This document shows positions 1 through 7,775 of a stretch of 64,000 nt of DNA, one piece after another (positions within the stretch are counted from its first letter, which is position 1; each line of letters opens with the position of its first letter). The stretch is from Caldifarciminota bacterium (GTDB taxonomy: Bacteria; Hydrothermota; UBA3072): positions 1-64,000 of the forward strand of contig JAFGHJ010000023.1 of assembly GCA_016930175.1 (NCBI GenBank), read 5' to 3'. Position numbers and translations under genes: made by a program. The notes beneath the pieces are model-generated. The model was not told the origin of the DNA. It saw nothing but the letters and a program-made list of their open reading frames with translations, and did not search any database.

Positions 1-21
1 TAACAAAACTTAAAAATTAAT

Positions 22-171
22 TTACCATATTGACCTGCTCGAAAACAAACCCAATTTAGCGTTTTCGATACACGCGGGATTTACAATAATTTGGGTTTCT
101 TCTCTGCCGCGATTGATAATATATATAGCGAAATTTTCCGAGTTTGGCAAGACCTTAGATATATTAATAAA
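22..171 (-). pseudogene. possible remnant of a NifX-like (FeMo-cofactor type) domain
   Basis: After the TGA that ends the fused ATPase, the same frame stays open for 49 codons to TAA at 22-24. The reading contains FAIYIINRGREE and IIVNPA, which resembles the start of dinitrogenase iron-molybdenum cofactor (NifX/NifB-type) domains, where a phrase like yFaIYd..e...ienP is common. There is no ATG. The only usual start is a TTG at 150 with a weak upstream AAGG, giving 42 residues. NifX domains run about 100 residues, so this is short at both ends. It may be a decayed gene, a very short gene or chance. NifX-type genes often sit beside MinD-type Fe-S ATPases, which is why I record it. Confidence 0.22.
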
Positions 172-2013
172 TCAGACAAGTATTTTTTTTTCTATTTTTA
201 CCCAGATTTCTTTTATGCTGTTCGTTAAAGGAGTTTTATTATATTCTATTACAGATAATTTTCTAATCTGAGCTTGTGTTACTTCTTTTCCATAAGGTAT
301 CGTTCCTAAAAATTCAGAATTATACTTCCCGGCTATTTCCTTAATTTTTTGCGTCAATTTCTCATTTAAATCATATTTGTTTACAACTACGCCTGATTTA
401 ACTCCGAAATGTTTGATTACCTGTAAGACTCTTTCCAGGTCGTGCACTCCGGATACGGTAGGTTCGGTTACCGCAAGAGCGTAATGAGCACCTGAAATGG
501 AAGATATCACAGGGCATCCGGTACCCGGGGCTCCATCCATAATCGCTCCGGAGTTATCGTTCACTGTAAGCAGAGCCGCCTTATCTCTGACCAGCGTTAC
601 CAATCTCCCGGAATTTTCCTCGGCTACACCCAATTTAGCGTGACTCATCGGTCCGAAACGCGTATCGGAAATAAACCATTCGCCGTTTACCGCTTTTTTG
701 CTTTTTATAGCTTCGAATTTACAGACAAGTTCGCATACCCCGCAGCCCTCGCAGGCTAGTTCGTCCACCTCGTATATTTTTCGCCCGTTTTTTTCGATTG
801 TTTTTATAGCGGAAAATCTGCAGGCTTTTTCGCATTCCTCGCACCGGGTACATTTATCCTGGTCTATTTTTACTTCCACTCCTCCGCTGAAATAGCCTTT
901 TTCTTTTATTTCAGGAGATAAAACCAGATGTAAGTCCGCGGCGTCCACATCACAATCGGCGATTATAGTAGATTTAGCAAGAGCCGTGAAACTCGCGGTG
1001 AGGGAAGTTTTTCCCGTTCCTCCCTTGCCGCTTATAACGACCAATTCCTTTAATCTTTTGCTCGATGAACCCTCGTATTTTTTCGCTGCTTCAGGAACCT
1101 CGTTGTCTGATATCTTTACTTTGCTGGTCTCCTTTTTAACATTTCTTTCTCTTTCGGCCAGGTTTAGTATCTCATCGGCGATATTTTCAAATAGTTTCTT
1201 TATTTCCGGGAATTTTTCTATTGCTAATTCGCCCCGTGAGTAACTCTCTGCAATCTTTCGTTCATCCGGGATTTCGCCAATAATATCGAGTTGTTCTTTT
1301 TTGCAATATTCCTTCAAAGCGTTATCCATGTATTCAGCCCGATTAACAATTATAACCGGCTCTATTCCAATTTCCCGAGCCATATCCACGGAAAGTTTTA
1401 AATCGTTTATTCCGAAAGGCGTGGGATCGGTAACCAGAACACACAAATCCGAGTCTTTAACCGTTTCTACAACGGGACAGCTCGTTCCCGGGGATGAATC
1501 TAAAATATTGATACCTTCGCCGGTATATTCTTTTATTTTTTTTACCAGCCGGGGTGACATCCCGCCTTCAGCTGTTTCTAAAAGAGCGTAATATACACCG
1601 ATATTTTCGCTCATTCCTTCTTTTAAAACACCAATTTTCCTTTCTTTTTCGATAATCGCGTCTACAGGACAGGCGATAGTACAACCGCCGCATACATGAC
1701 ACAATTCTTTAAATATAAGAACTTTATTTTTGACGACTGCTATGGCATTATAATGACATATATCGGCACATAAACCGCATAAAGTACATTTATCCTGATC
1801 TACCTCAACGGGTGAGAGCAAAGTAACATCTTCCTGTTTTGTAATAACGGGATTTAGAAACAAATGCCCGTTTGGTTCTTCAACGTCGCAGTCCAGGTAA
1901 CGAACTTTGTTATACTTTTCGGATAAAACCTTTGCCAGATTTGTAGCTAAAAAAGTTTTTCCTGTTCCGCCTTTTCCGCTGGAAACAGCAATGCTTATCC
2001 TGTTTTTTACCAC
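172..2013 (-). CDS. tandem-fused MinD/ParA-type ATPase with four [4Fe-4S] motifs
   Basis: This 613-residue soluble protein consists of two complete copies of the same architecture. Copy one has a deviant Walker A (GKGGTGKT, residues 13-20) and an inserted two-cluster ferredoxin at about residues 75-125. Copy two has GKGGTGKT near residue 330 and another ferredoxin pair (CTRCEECEKAC, then CEGCGVCELVC). Such ATPases are normally two adjacent genes of about 290 residues, as in the orange-protein (ORP) cluster of Desulfovibrio and in anaerobe clusters with NifX and DUF5320 proteins. Here they form one polypeptide joined by a charged linker. The likely role is ATP-driven assembly or delivery of an Fe-S or mixed-metal cluster; this is family inference. 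The start is GTG, overlapping the upstream ferredoxin gene by 7 bases. It is the last clear gene of the Fur-box operon. Confidence 0.85.
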   Translation of the reverse strand: MVKNRISIAVSSGKGGTGKTFLATNLAKVLSEKYNKVRYLDCDVEEPNGHLFLNPVITKQEDVTLLSPVEVDQDKCTLCGLCADICHYNAIAVVKNKVLIFKELCHVCGGCTIACPVDAIIEKERKIGVLKEGMSENIGVYYALLETAEGGMSPRLVKKIKEYTGEGINILDSSPGTSCPVVETVKDSDLCVLVTDPTPFGINDLKLSVDMAREIGIEPVIIVNRAEYMDNALKEYCKKEQLDIIGEIPDERKIAESYSRGELAIEKFPEIKKLFENIADEILNLAERERNVKKETSKVKISDNEVPEAAKKYEGSSSKRLKELVVISGKGGTGKTSLTASFTALAKSTIIADCDVDAADLHLVLSPEIKEKGYFSGGVEVKIDQDKCTRCEECEKACRFSAIKTIEKNGRKIYEVDELACEGCGVCELVCKFEAIKSKKAVNGEWFISDTRFGPMSHAKLGVAEENSGRLVTLVRDKAALLTVNDNSGAIMDGAPGTGCPVISSISGAHYALAVTEPTVSGVHDLERVLQVIKHFGVKSGVVVNKYDLNEKLTQKIKEIAGKYNSEFLGTIPYGKEVTQAQIRKLSVIEYNKTPLTNSIKEIWVKIEKKILV

Positions 2014-2354
2014 CTTCTGCCTCCGCCGCCTCTACCGCCTCCCCTTCCATCACGGGGTCCTCTTCCTAAGCCTCTTCCCATTCCCCTGCCCAGACCTCTA
2101 CCCATACCGCCTCCAGCGCCGGTGCCGGGGGATGTCGGTACTTGAGACGAAGAGAATTTCCGCCGAATTCTCGCTTCGGTATCTGAATCAGAATAGATCG
2201 CGCCTGCCGGACAGACCGAGACGCATACACCGCAATTTTCGCACTTTTCTTTTTCGATTTGGGCTTTGCCGTCGCTCATCGAAATTGCCCTAACCGGGCA
2301 AGCATTCAAACAAATTCCACATCCCGTACATTTTTCTCTGTTTACTTTAAACAT
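2007..2354 (-). CDS. two-cluster ferredoxin with Gly/Arg-rich C-terminal tail
   Basis: This is a 115-residue protein. Residues 1-58 are a bacterial 2[4Fe-4S] ferredoxin with CTGCGICLNACP and CENCGVCVSVCP motifs. From about residue 80 to the end the chain is low-complexity Gly/Arg with Met, Leu and Trp, built of GMGRGLGRG units. The DUF5320-like protein at the head of the operon has a similar Gly/Arg/aromatic tract, so the two may share a partner or both bind nucleic acid or metal. An AGGAG ribosome site precedes the ATG, and the 3' end overlaps the fused ATPase gene by 7 bases. It probably passes electrons to, or holds clusters for, the ATPase. Confidence 0.8.
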   Translation of the reverse strand: MFKVNREKCTGCGICLNACPVRAISMSDGKAQIEKEKCENCGVCVSVCPAGAIYSDSDTEARIRRKFSSSQVPTSPGTGAGGGMGRGLGRGMGRGLGRGPRDGRGGGRGGGGRRW

Positions 2355-2381
2355 TTTATATCTCCTATTGTATAATTTATC

Positions 2382-2738
2382 TTAATTCTTTAGTTCTTCA
2401 AGCTTTTCCAGAGTCTTTTCGGCGATTATTTTTTCTTTGTTAAAATGCTTCATCATTCTTGTTAAGCATTTATTTTTTTCTTCTTCATTGCCAAGATATT
2501 TTGCGCAATCTTCCATAAAACCTTTTGTTATTTCTACATTGATTCTTACACTCTCTGGTATTTTTTCACTGTCATGCCGTACAGCCTTCGATGCGCAAAC
2601 ACTATGACATACTCCGCATCGTATACAATTCTCCATTTTTATTTCCACTTTGCTGTTTTCCATGACTACTGCTCCTACAGGGCACTCTTCAACACAAATT
2701 CCGCATCCTGTGCATCTACTATCATCTACCCATGGCAT
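2382..2738 (-). CDS. two-cluster ferredoxin with helical C-terminal extension
   Basis: This 118-residue protein has CTGCGICVEECP (residues 9-20) and CIRCGVCHSVC (about residues 38-48), the two ligand sets of a 2[4Fe-4S] ferredoxin. A charged, probably helical tail of about 60 residues follows and contains two further Cys. It differs from the next ferredoxin gene in lacking a Gly/Arg tail. AAGGAGG lies just upstream of the ATG, and the gene overlaps the methyltransferase gene by 17 bases. It is likely an electron carrier for the Fe-S ATPase operon, with the specific partner unknown. Confidence 0.8.
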   Translation of the reverse strand: MPWVDDSRCTGCGICVEECPVGAVVMENSKVEIKMENCIRCGVCHSVCASKAVRHDSEKIPESVRINVEITKGFMEDCAKYLGNEEEKNKCLTRMMKHFNKEKIIAEKTLEKLEELKN

Positions 2739-3306
2739 TATATCCTCCTTTTATAAAGTTCAAAATGCAACCTTCTTCAAAAACGCTGCTGTGCAAAAGC
2801 TTACTCTTAAATCTTTTAAGAAGAGTAAATCCGGTGTCCTCAATTTCTTCAATAATTTCTTCGACACTTATATCGGCTAATTCCCTTGAAGGTAAATTAT
2901 CCTTACAGTGTTTGGGATATACAGAGAGCAGAGCCCGTTCTCTTAAAACTTTCCAAATGCCGCTATAAACGACTTTCCTTTCCGAAACTTTCATGTAATG
3001 AAGAACATCATAACATAAAACAAAATCCACCGAGTTGTCTTTTAAAGAATTATCTTTTAAATCTCTTATTAATTCAATGTTCTTTATATCTTTTTCCGCG
3101 ATTGTCTTTTCCAATTCGTTTAAGGCAGAGTCGTTTTTATCGACCGCGTAAACCATGCCTCTGTTACCAACTATATTTGATGCAGGTACAGTATAATGAC
3201 CTCTGCCACAGCCAAAATCCAGCACTGTATAACCTTTTTTTATGCCGATTTTCTCTAAAAAATCAATACCTGATTTTTCATACCACTCTGCCAGGTCGCT
3301 TTTCAT
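2722..3306 (-). CDS. class I SAM-dependent methyltransferase
   Basis: This is a 194-residue protein with the Rossmann SAM-binding motif I VLDFGCGRGHYTVPA (about residues 28-42), an acidic ribose-binding position in YAVDKN and motif IV VDFVLCYDVLHYM. It belongs to the broad UbiE/Methyltransf_11 group, and the substrate cannot be read from sequence. It sits between the DUF5320-like gene and the first ferredoxin and overlaps the latter by 17 bases, so it is translated with the Fe-S operon. Methyltransferases of this kind recur beside arsenic, metal and Fe-S genes in anaerobes, but no arsenite-type Cys pattern is evident. No clear ribosome site precedes the ATG. Confidence 0.75.
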   Translation of the reverse strand: MKSDLAEWYEKSGIDFLEKIGIKKGYTVLDFGCGRGHYTVPASNIVGNRGMVYAVDKNDSALNELEKTIAEKDIKNIELIRDLKDNSLKDNSVDFVLCYDVLHYMKVSERKVVYSGIWKVLRERALLSVYPKHCKDNLPSRELADISVEEIIEEIEDTGFTLLKRFKSKLLHSSVFEEGCILNFIKGGYNAMGR

Positions 3307-3349
3307 TATCTACGGTTTTTTGCGCTTAGTCTAGGCTGTTTGCAAACGA

Positions 3350-3700
3350 TTATTTCTTAGGTTTGGTCTCCAGATCCTTTATTCTTTTCTTAATGGCCTC
3401 AAGTTCGTTTTCCAAGACCCTGGATTCTTCTGCCAGCATATTTGCTTCTTCTTCAGGCGAGATCCTTTCGGGATATGCAGGATAAGGAACTCCGTATCCA
3501 TAATCAGGGACATATGAGTAAGCTGCTCTTCGCCAGCCAAGACCTCGACCCCAGCCAAAACCTCTACCCCAACCACGTCCAAAACCTCTGCCCGGACCTC
3601 TATTCATGTATCCGGGAACCGAATACCCGGCACAGTAACCTGCGCCTCTTCCCGTCATGGGACCTAAACCCGCCGGTCCTGTTCTATCTCCTAACGGCAT
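3350..3700 (-). CDS. DUF5320-like Gly/Arg-rich small protein
   Basis: I take the start at 3700 because the family signature MPLGDRTGPAGLGPMTGRG begins there and an AGGAGGC site lies just upstream. An upstream in-frame start would add 13 residues outside the family pattern. The 116-residue protein has the conserved head, then a Gly/Arg/Trp/Phe repeat (GRGFGRGWGRGFGWGRG), a Tyr/Pro-rich middle and a C-terminal coiled coil of about 40 residues. DUF5320-type proteins are typical neighbours of NifX-like proteins and MinD-type Fe-S ATPases in anaerobes. Their biochemical role is unknown. It is the first gene after the Fur-box promoter. Confidence 0.75.
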   Translation of the reverse strand: MPLGDRTGPAGLGPMTGRGAGYCAGYSVPGYMNRGPGRGFGRGWGRGFGWGRGLGWRRAAYSYVPDYGYGVPYPAYPERISPEEEANMLAEESRVLENELEAIKKRIKDLETKPKK

Positions 3701-3787
3701 AATTGCCTCCTTTTTTTGTTTAAAATTGCTTAAATCCAATATTACATTTTCAACGCAGCCGACTTAACAACAGCCTTAAACTTTTAT

Positions 3788-3816
3788 ATCTTATTGAAAA
3801 TGATTTTCATTATCAA
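3788..3816 (-). promoter_or_regulatory. sigma-70-type promoter of the Fe-S operon
   Basis: On the minus strand TTGATA (3816-3811) and TAAGAT (3793-3788) are separated by 17 bases, about 90 bases upstream of the DUF5320-like gene. The spacer is almost entirely filled by the Fur-like operator. Confidence 0.5.
3796..3814 (-). promoter_or_regulatory. Fur-box-like operator
   Basis: On the minus strand the 19 bases read GATAATGAAAATCATTTTC, matching the classic Fur consensus GATAATGATAATCATTATC at 17 of 19 positions. It lies between the -35 and -10 elements of the Fe-S operon promoter, where a bound repressor would block RNA polymerase. This suggests the operon is derepressed under iron limitation by a Fur-family regulator, which is not encoded in the window. 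Confidence 0.6.
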
Positions 3817-4066
3817 TAGTAATAAAAAAGCACTTTTTGTCAAGGGGGCCTTTAAAAGTCTCGAGTCGTGGGTCGTGAGTCCTGAGTCAAAACAAGCAAC
3901 GATAAAATCATTATTAATATTCATGTTGTTTGGTCTTGCTTTGGGGTTTGGGGGTGGCTTTTTTCTTGACTCTCGACACAAGACGCATGACTCTTTTGTT
4001 GTTCTATATTTGTTTGCACGGAACATTTAACCCTTTGAATCGTCTTTTCTTAATGTAGGTTACCTC
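3817..4066. repeat. gene-free gap with an inverted pair of GAGTC-rich repeats
   Basis: No credible gene lies between the Fe-S operon and the isomerase operon. A GAGTCGTGGGTCGTGAGTC-type block at 3863-3888 recurs as a diverged reverse complement at 3964-3992. The stretch between them is AT-rich with a G-rich run (about 3938-3957). The short open frames here read through the repeats and have no ribosome sites. Confidence 0.5.
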
Positions 4067-4094
4067 TTGACTTATATAGAATATACCTTATGTT
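4067..4094 (+). promoter_or_regulatory. putative promoter of the isomerase-pdxA-sprA operon
   Basis: TTGACT (4067-4072) and TATGTT (4089-4094) are 16 bases apart. A GGAGGG ribosome site at 4111-4116 precedes the first gene. Confidence 0.4.
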
Positions 4095-4120
4095 ATCAAC
4101 AAAAAATTCTGGAGGGATGT

Positions 4121-5677
4121 ATGTTATTTTTAGTTTTGATTTCGGCGTTTTCCTTAATTTCGAAGGAAAAGCCAGTTGCAATAGTTGGAAATGAAAAGGT
4201 TTTTGAGGAGGATATTCCTGATGGGTTGACGCTGGACCGGCACCTTCAAAATCTTGTATTTCTTGAGCTGGCAGAGGAGAAGGGCTATGATGATTCTGTA
4301 AGGGCGGATATAGACCAAGTATTTAATAAAGAGGTTGTAAGAAGGACAGTTAGAGGGTTTTCGGGCGAGGCTTCTATGCCGACCCAGTATGATTGTGTCC
4401 TTTTTTATAAAAACTCAAGAAAGAAATTGTTTGTACAAATCATTCAAACTAACAGTTTCTTTAAGGCGGCTAAGGCTTACCTTGAGGTGCTAAAGGGAGA
4501 AGACTTTGGGTCTGTATCAGAAAAATATTCAGTCTATCCGGAGCTTAGAAAGTCAAAAGGACATTTGCAGTATCCCATTTCTTGGTCAGCGGCTTTTCCT
4601 CGCTCTTTTAACATGGTATTTAACATGCGTAAGGGAGGAATTTCAGTTCCTTTAAAATATGCAGAAAACTGGAATATCGTTAAAATAATTGATATTAAAG
4701 AGGAAAACGGTAAAAATGCATTTGATATAAGCAAAATGGAAAAGGAAATTAAGGACCCAAGATTAAGACTTCGCATTGCCAGAGAAAAAAGCTCTCTTTA
4801 TACATACAAATTTAGGAAGTTCATACCATGGATTGCGAATCCTAAGATTGATTCGAAGGGGCTTTCAATGCTCATACAAAGAATATCTGCTCCTGAAGAA
4901 AAATCTATGCATAGAGGGCTTCCTTTCGGAGAGGGGGATTTGGATGTTGTACTTGCACATAGTGCGATTGGTGAATACAAAATCCGAGATTTCATTGAAG
5001 ATGCTGCCCTAGCTGGAGATTTATCCCAATTTGGTAATGAAAATGCAGCTTCCCTATTTATAAGGGATAATATCTTCAATAGAACTTTGACCGCAATGTG
5101 CAGAAGACTTGGAGTCCATAGAAACTCTTCTCTTTCAGAAAGTTATGAAAGACGTTTTAGCGATGCCACTTTAGATTTCTTTAAAAGCAAGGAAATTTTG
5201 CCGATAATTAAAGAAACCGAAGATGATTTAAGAAACTTTTACGAGGAGAATAAAGATAAATACGTGGTACCAGAAAAAAGAAAGGTATCTTTAATCGAAG
5301 TAAAAGAAGAGCAGGAAGCTCAGGAAGCAAGGGAAAGGCTTTTAAAAGGTGAAGATTTTGAGGCTCTTGCGCGGGAGATATCAATTGCAAGAGGAAGAGA
5401 ACATGGCGGTAGCATTGGTTATATTAGAGAAGATCAAAAGGGTGCTATTGGGCGAGAGGCGTTCCTTCTCCAAAAGGGAGAAATTTCGAACGTTTTTGAG
5501 ACTAAAATAGCTTGGGCTGTTATAAAAGTAACGGATATTAAAAATAGCTACCAGCAGGTTTATTCAGACGTGAAATCCTCCGTAAGGATAGACTATAGAG
5601 AAGCCAAAGCAAAGGAGATTGGGAATAAAATTTTTGAACAAAACAAAGAAAGATTTGGATTGAAGGTATTAGATTAA
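4121..5677 (+). CDS. secreted parvulin-type peptidyl-prolyl isomerase, two rotamase-like regions
   Basis: I start at 4121, where ATG follows GGAGGG by four bases and opens a signal peptide (MLFLVLISAFSLIS). A more upstream in-frame start lacks a ribosome site. The 518-residue protein has a degenerate rotamase-like segment at about residues 100-200 and a better parvulin domain at about 385-490, with the phrases LLKGEDFEALARE and EHGGSIGYI and a closing AWAVIKVTDI. The architecture resembles SurA and PrsA, periplasmic chaperones for outer-membrane proteins. It is the first of three such genes ahead of an SprA-like barrel, which suggests a folding role for that translocon. Confidence 0.75.
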   Translation: MLFLVLISAFSLISKEKPVAIVGNEKVFEEDIPDGLTLDRHLQNLVFLELAEEKGYDDSVRADIDQVFNKEVVRRTVRGFSGEASMPTQYDCVLFYKNSRKKLFVQIIQTNSFFKAAKAYLEVLKGEDFGSVSEKYSVYPELRKSKGHLQYPISWSAAFPRSFNMVFNMRKGGISVPLKYAENWNIVKIIDIKEENGKNAFDISKMEKEIKDPRLRLRIAREKSSLYTYKFRKFIPWIANPKIDSKGLSMLIQRISAPEEKSMHRGLPFGEGDLDVVLAHSAIGEYKIRDFIEDAALAGDLSQFGNENAASLFIRDNIFNRTLTAMCRRLGVHRNSSLSESYERRFSDATLDFFKSKEILPIIKETEDDLRNFYEENKDKYVVPEKRKVSLIEVKEEQEAQEARERLLKGEDFEALAREISIARGREHGGSIGYIREDQKGAIGREAFLLQKGEISNVFETKIAWAVIKVTDIKNSYQQVYSDVKSSVRIDYREAKAKEIGNKIFEQNKERFGLKVLD

Positions 5678-5717
5678 AAACAAATGCCATTTGTGCATTA
5701 TTAAGGAGGGAAAATTA

Positions 5718-6605
5718 ATGTTTAAATGGAAAAACTTAGGTTTACTGTTAATTGTTGTGGGTATATTATTGGTGAGTGGATGTAAAAGAGAGAAAGAAAC
5801 CAGCGGAAAGATAATAGCTAGGGTAGATAAAAAGTCTTTAACAATTGAGGATTTCTTGAAGCAGGTTCCTGCACAGATTTTGATACAGACCACTGCCGAG
5901 AACAGGAAATTATTACTGGAAAGTTGGGTGGCTAATGAAATAGTTTATAAAGATGCAGTGAAGAACAAGTTTCTGGAAAAGCCTGAGGTACAGGAAAAAG
6001 TCGAACAGTTTAAAAGACAGTTGCTGACCAGTGCTTATATGCAGGAAATTCTTTCGAAAGTTCAGTTTGTCTCCGACCTCGAAGCAAGAAGCCATTTTGA
6101 AAAATATAAAGATGATTATAACTCAATAGTGGAAGTTTCTCATATATCCTCAGATTCGAGACAGCAGGCAGAGGAAATTCTTTCTGAATTAAAAAAAGGT
6201 GTAAGCTTTGCAAATCTCGCAAAAGAATATTCGACTGACAACGAAACAGCGGACAATAAGGGCTATCTTGGGTCTTTTAGAAGAGGCGAACTCGCCGCAT
6301 ATCCTCTTTTCGAAGGAGCTGTTTTTAAACTTAAAAAATCAGGTGAGATTTCGGATGTCGTTGAAACGGAATTTGGCTTTGATATATTAAAATTGCATTC
6401 TCGAAAAAAATCACCAGTGAGCTATGAAAATGTGTCACAATCAATAATAATGGGAATAAGGACTCAAAGATTCCAGAAAAGATCAAAAGAGGTTGTTGAT
6501 TCGTTAAAAGAAGTATATTCTAATGAAATATTTCCGGAGGTTTTGGAACAGGAAATGGGAATTCCCTCGGGTTCTCCCGATTTACCTGCTTCTTTTGAAA
6601 GATAA
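5718..6605 (+). CDS. lipoprotein parvulin-type peptidyl-prolyl isomerase (PrsA/SurA-like)
   Basis: The start at 5718 follows AAGGAGGG and opens a lipoprotein signal ending in LLVSGC, so Cys22 of this reading is the predicted lipidated residue. The 295-residue protein has a SurA-type N-terminal helical part (IARVDKKSLTIEDFLKQV) and a rotamase domain at about residues 130-230 with ELKKGVSFANLAKEYSTD and KGYLGSFRRGEL. It likely sits on the periplasmic face of a membrane and helps fold exported proteins. The stop shares one base with the start of the third isomerase gene, so they are probably translationally coupled. Confidence 0.82.
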   Translation: MFKWKNLGLLLIVVGILLVSGCKREKETSGKIIARVDKKSLTIEDFLKQVPAQILIQTTAENRKLLLESWVANEIVYKDAVKNKFLEKPEVQEKVEQFKRQLLTSAYMQEILSKVQFVSDLEARSHFEKYKDDYNSIVEVSHISSDSRQQAEEILSELKKGVSFANLAKEYSTDNETADNKGYLGSFRRGELAAYPLFEGAVFKLKKSGEISDVVETEFGFDILKLHSRKKSPVSYENVSQSIIMGIRTQRFQKRSKEVVDSLKEVYSNEIFPEVLEQEMGIPSGSPDLPASFER

Positions 6606-7717
6606 TGCTTATACTTTGTTTATTCCTGGCGTTTGACGAGCTTGTTTGTGTGGTTGACAGGGAACCAATAACCAAGGGGGAGATAAATTATATCTCGACA
6701 CTTTATCCCGGAGTCGGTTCTTACGACCTGCTCGATAAGCTTATCAATGATAAGGTAATACTGTATCTGGCAGAACAAGATACCATGGAAGTGAGTGAGG
6801 AAGAAATTTCTCAAATGAGAGACGAATTAATCCTGAACACACCGGGGCTTGCTTCACTGCTTGAGGACGAATATCTGAACGAAATTTACAATGAACAAAT
6901 CAAAGTTCAGCTTTATACTAATAAACTTGTGAGCGTTAAATTCAGGGAGAGATTGAAGATTTCACCTGCTGAAATTAATAAATTTTATCAAACACGTAGA
7001 GATTCACTCATCATGCCTGAAACCGTGACTCTTGAAAAGATTCAAGTTTCAGTTCTCCCAGAGAAAGATAACCGTTTATTAGAAAAAGCGGAAAAAATAG
7101 TGGCTGATTATAAAAAGGGAGAGGACTTTGCTGCGCTTGTAAGAAGATATTCGGATGATGTCGCAACTATACCTTACGGAGGAAGACTGGGAGAACTTCT
7201 ACCCAGCGATCTGCCTCCTCATCTAGCGGGAGTACTTGAACTTAAAGAAGGAGAAGCCGGGATTTTTGAGTCTCCTACCGGTTATCATATTATAAAGTTG
7301 GATGAACGGCAGGGTATAAAACTTGTAATTTCACAAATATTACTTGAGTTTGATTTCAAGGAAGAAGAAGTTAAAAAAGCTGAAAGAAAAGCTTTAGAAG
7401 TGAAAAAACAATGGGGTATAGAAGATTCAACATTGCCGTACGAGATAGAAACAGTAGGTCCGTTGCCTGTCCGCACGTTACCTCCGGCAATCATCTCTCT
7501 GATTGATACAATGGATTTAGGTCAGATTAGTGATCCGATTTTAGAAGGAATGCATTTCCATATGTTTAGGGTCAAAGACAGGGAGGAAAGTAAGATACCG
7601 GAGCTTTCCGAAATAAAAGACAGGTTAAGCGGTGTAATGATGCAACAAAAAATGATGAAATTACTCAGTGAATGGCTTGAAGCAGAAAAAAAACATATAT
7701 TTATCAGAAAAATATGA
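6605..7717 (+). CDS. SurA-like peptidyl-prolyl isomerase
   Basis: This 370-residue protein has a short hydrophobic N-terminus (MLILCLFLAF), a SurA N-domain (VVDREPITKGEINY) and a parvulin domain at about residues 135-235. The parvulin core reads YKKGEDFAALVRRYSDD, GGRLGELLP and SPTGYHIIKLDER. A second, degenerate isomerase-like region follows at about residues 240-330. The start overlaps the preceding stop by one base. SurA homologues escort beta-barrels across the periplasm. The neighbouring 1,812-residue barrel gene makes that role attractive here. Confidence 0.82.
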   Translation: MLILCLFLAFDELVCVVDREPITKGEINYISTLYPGVGSYDLLDKLINDKVILYLAEQDTMEVSEEEISQMRDELILNTPGLASLLEDEYLNEIYNEQIKVQLYTNKLVSVKFRERLKISPAEINKFYQTRRDSLIMPETVTLEKIQVSVLPEKDNRLLEKAEKIVADYKKGEDFAALVRRYSDDVATIPYGGRLGELLPSDLPPHLAGVLELKEGEAGIFESPTGYHIIKLDERQGIKLVISQILLEFDFKEEEVKKAERKALEVKKQWGIEDSTLPYEIETVGPLPVRTLPPAIISLIDTMDLGQISDPILEGMHFHMFRVKDREESKIPELSEIKDRLSGVMMQQKMMKLLSEWLEAEKKHIFIRKI

Positions 7718-7775
7718 GCCGAATACATTGTACGATCTTTATAAGATAGGATAGAGAAAAGATTTAATACTCTAA

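Noticed and set aside
172..174. Selenocysteine at the TGA ending the fused ATPase
   Set aside because: The ATPase is complete without it, no insertion element was recognised and TGA ends many other genes here. It is kept only as a low-interest alternative.
1907..2293. Plus-strand open frames across 698-2293
   Set aside because: They are mirror readings of the ferredoxin and ATPase genes, have no ribosome sites and give low-quality protein sequence.
3784..4030. Two 78-80 residue frames between the Fe-S and isomerase operons
   Set aside because: They read through the GAGTC-type repeats on both strands and lack ribosome sites.
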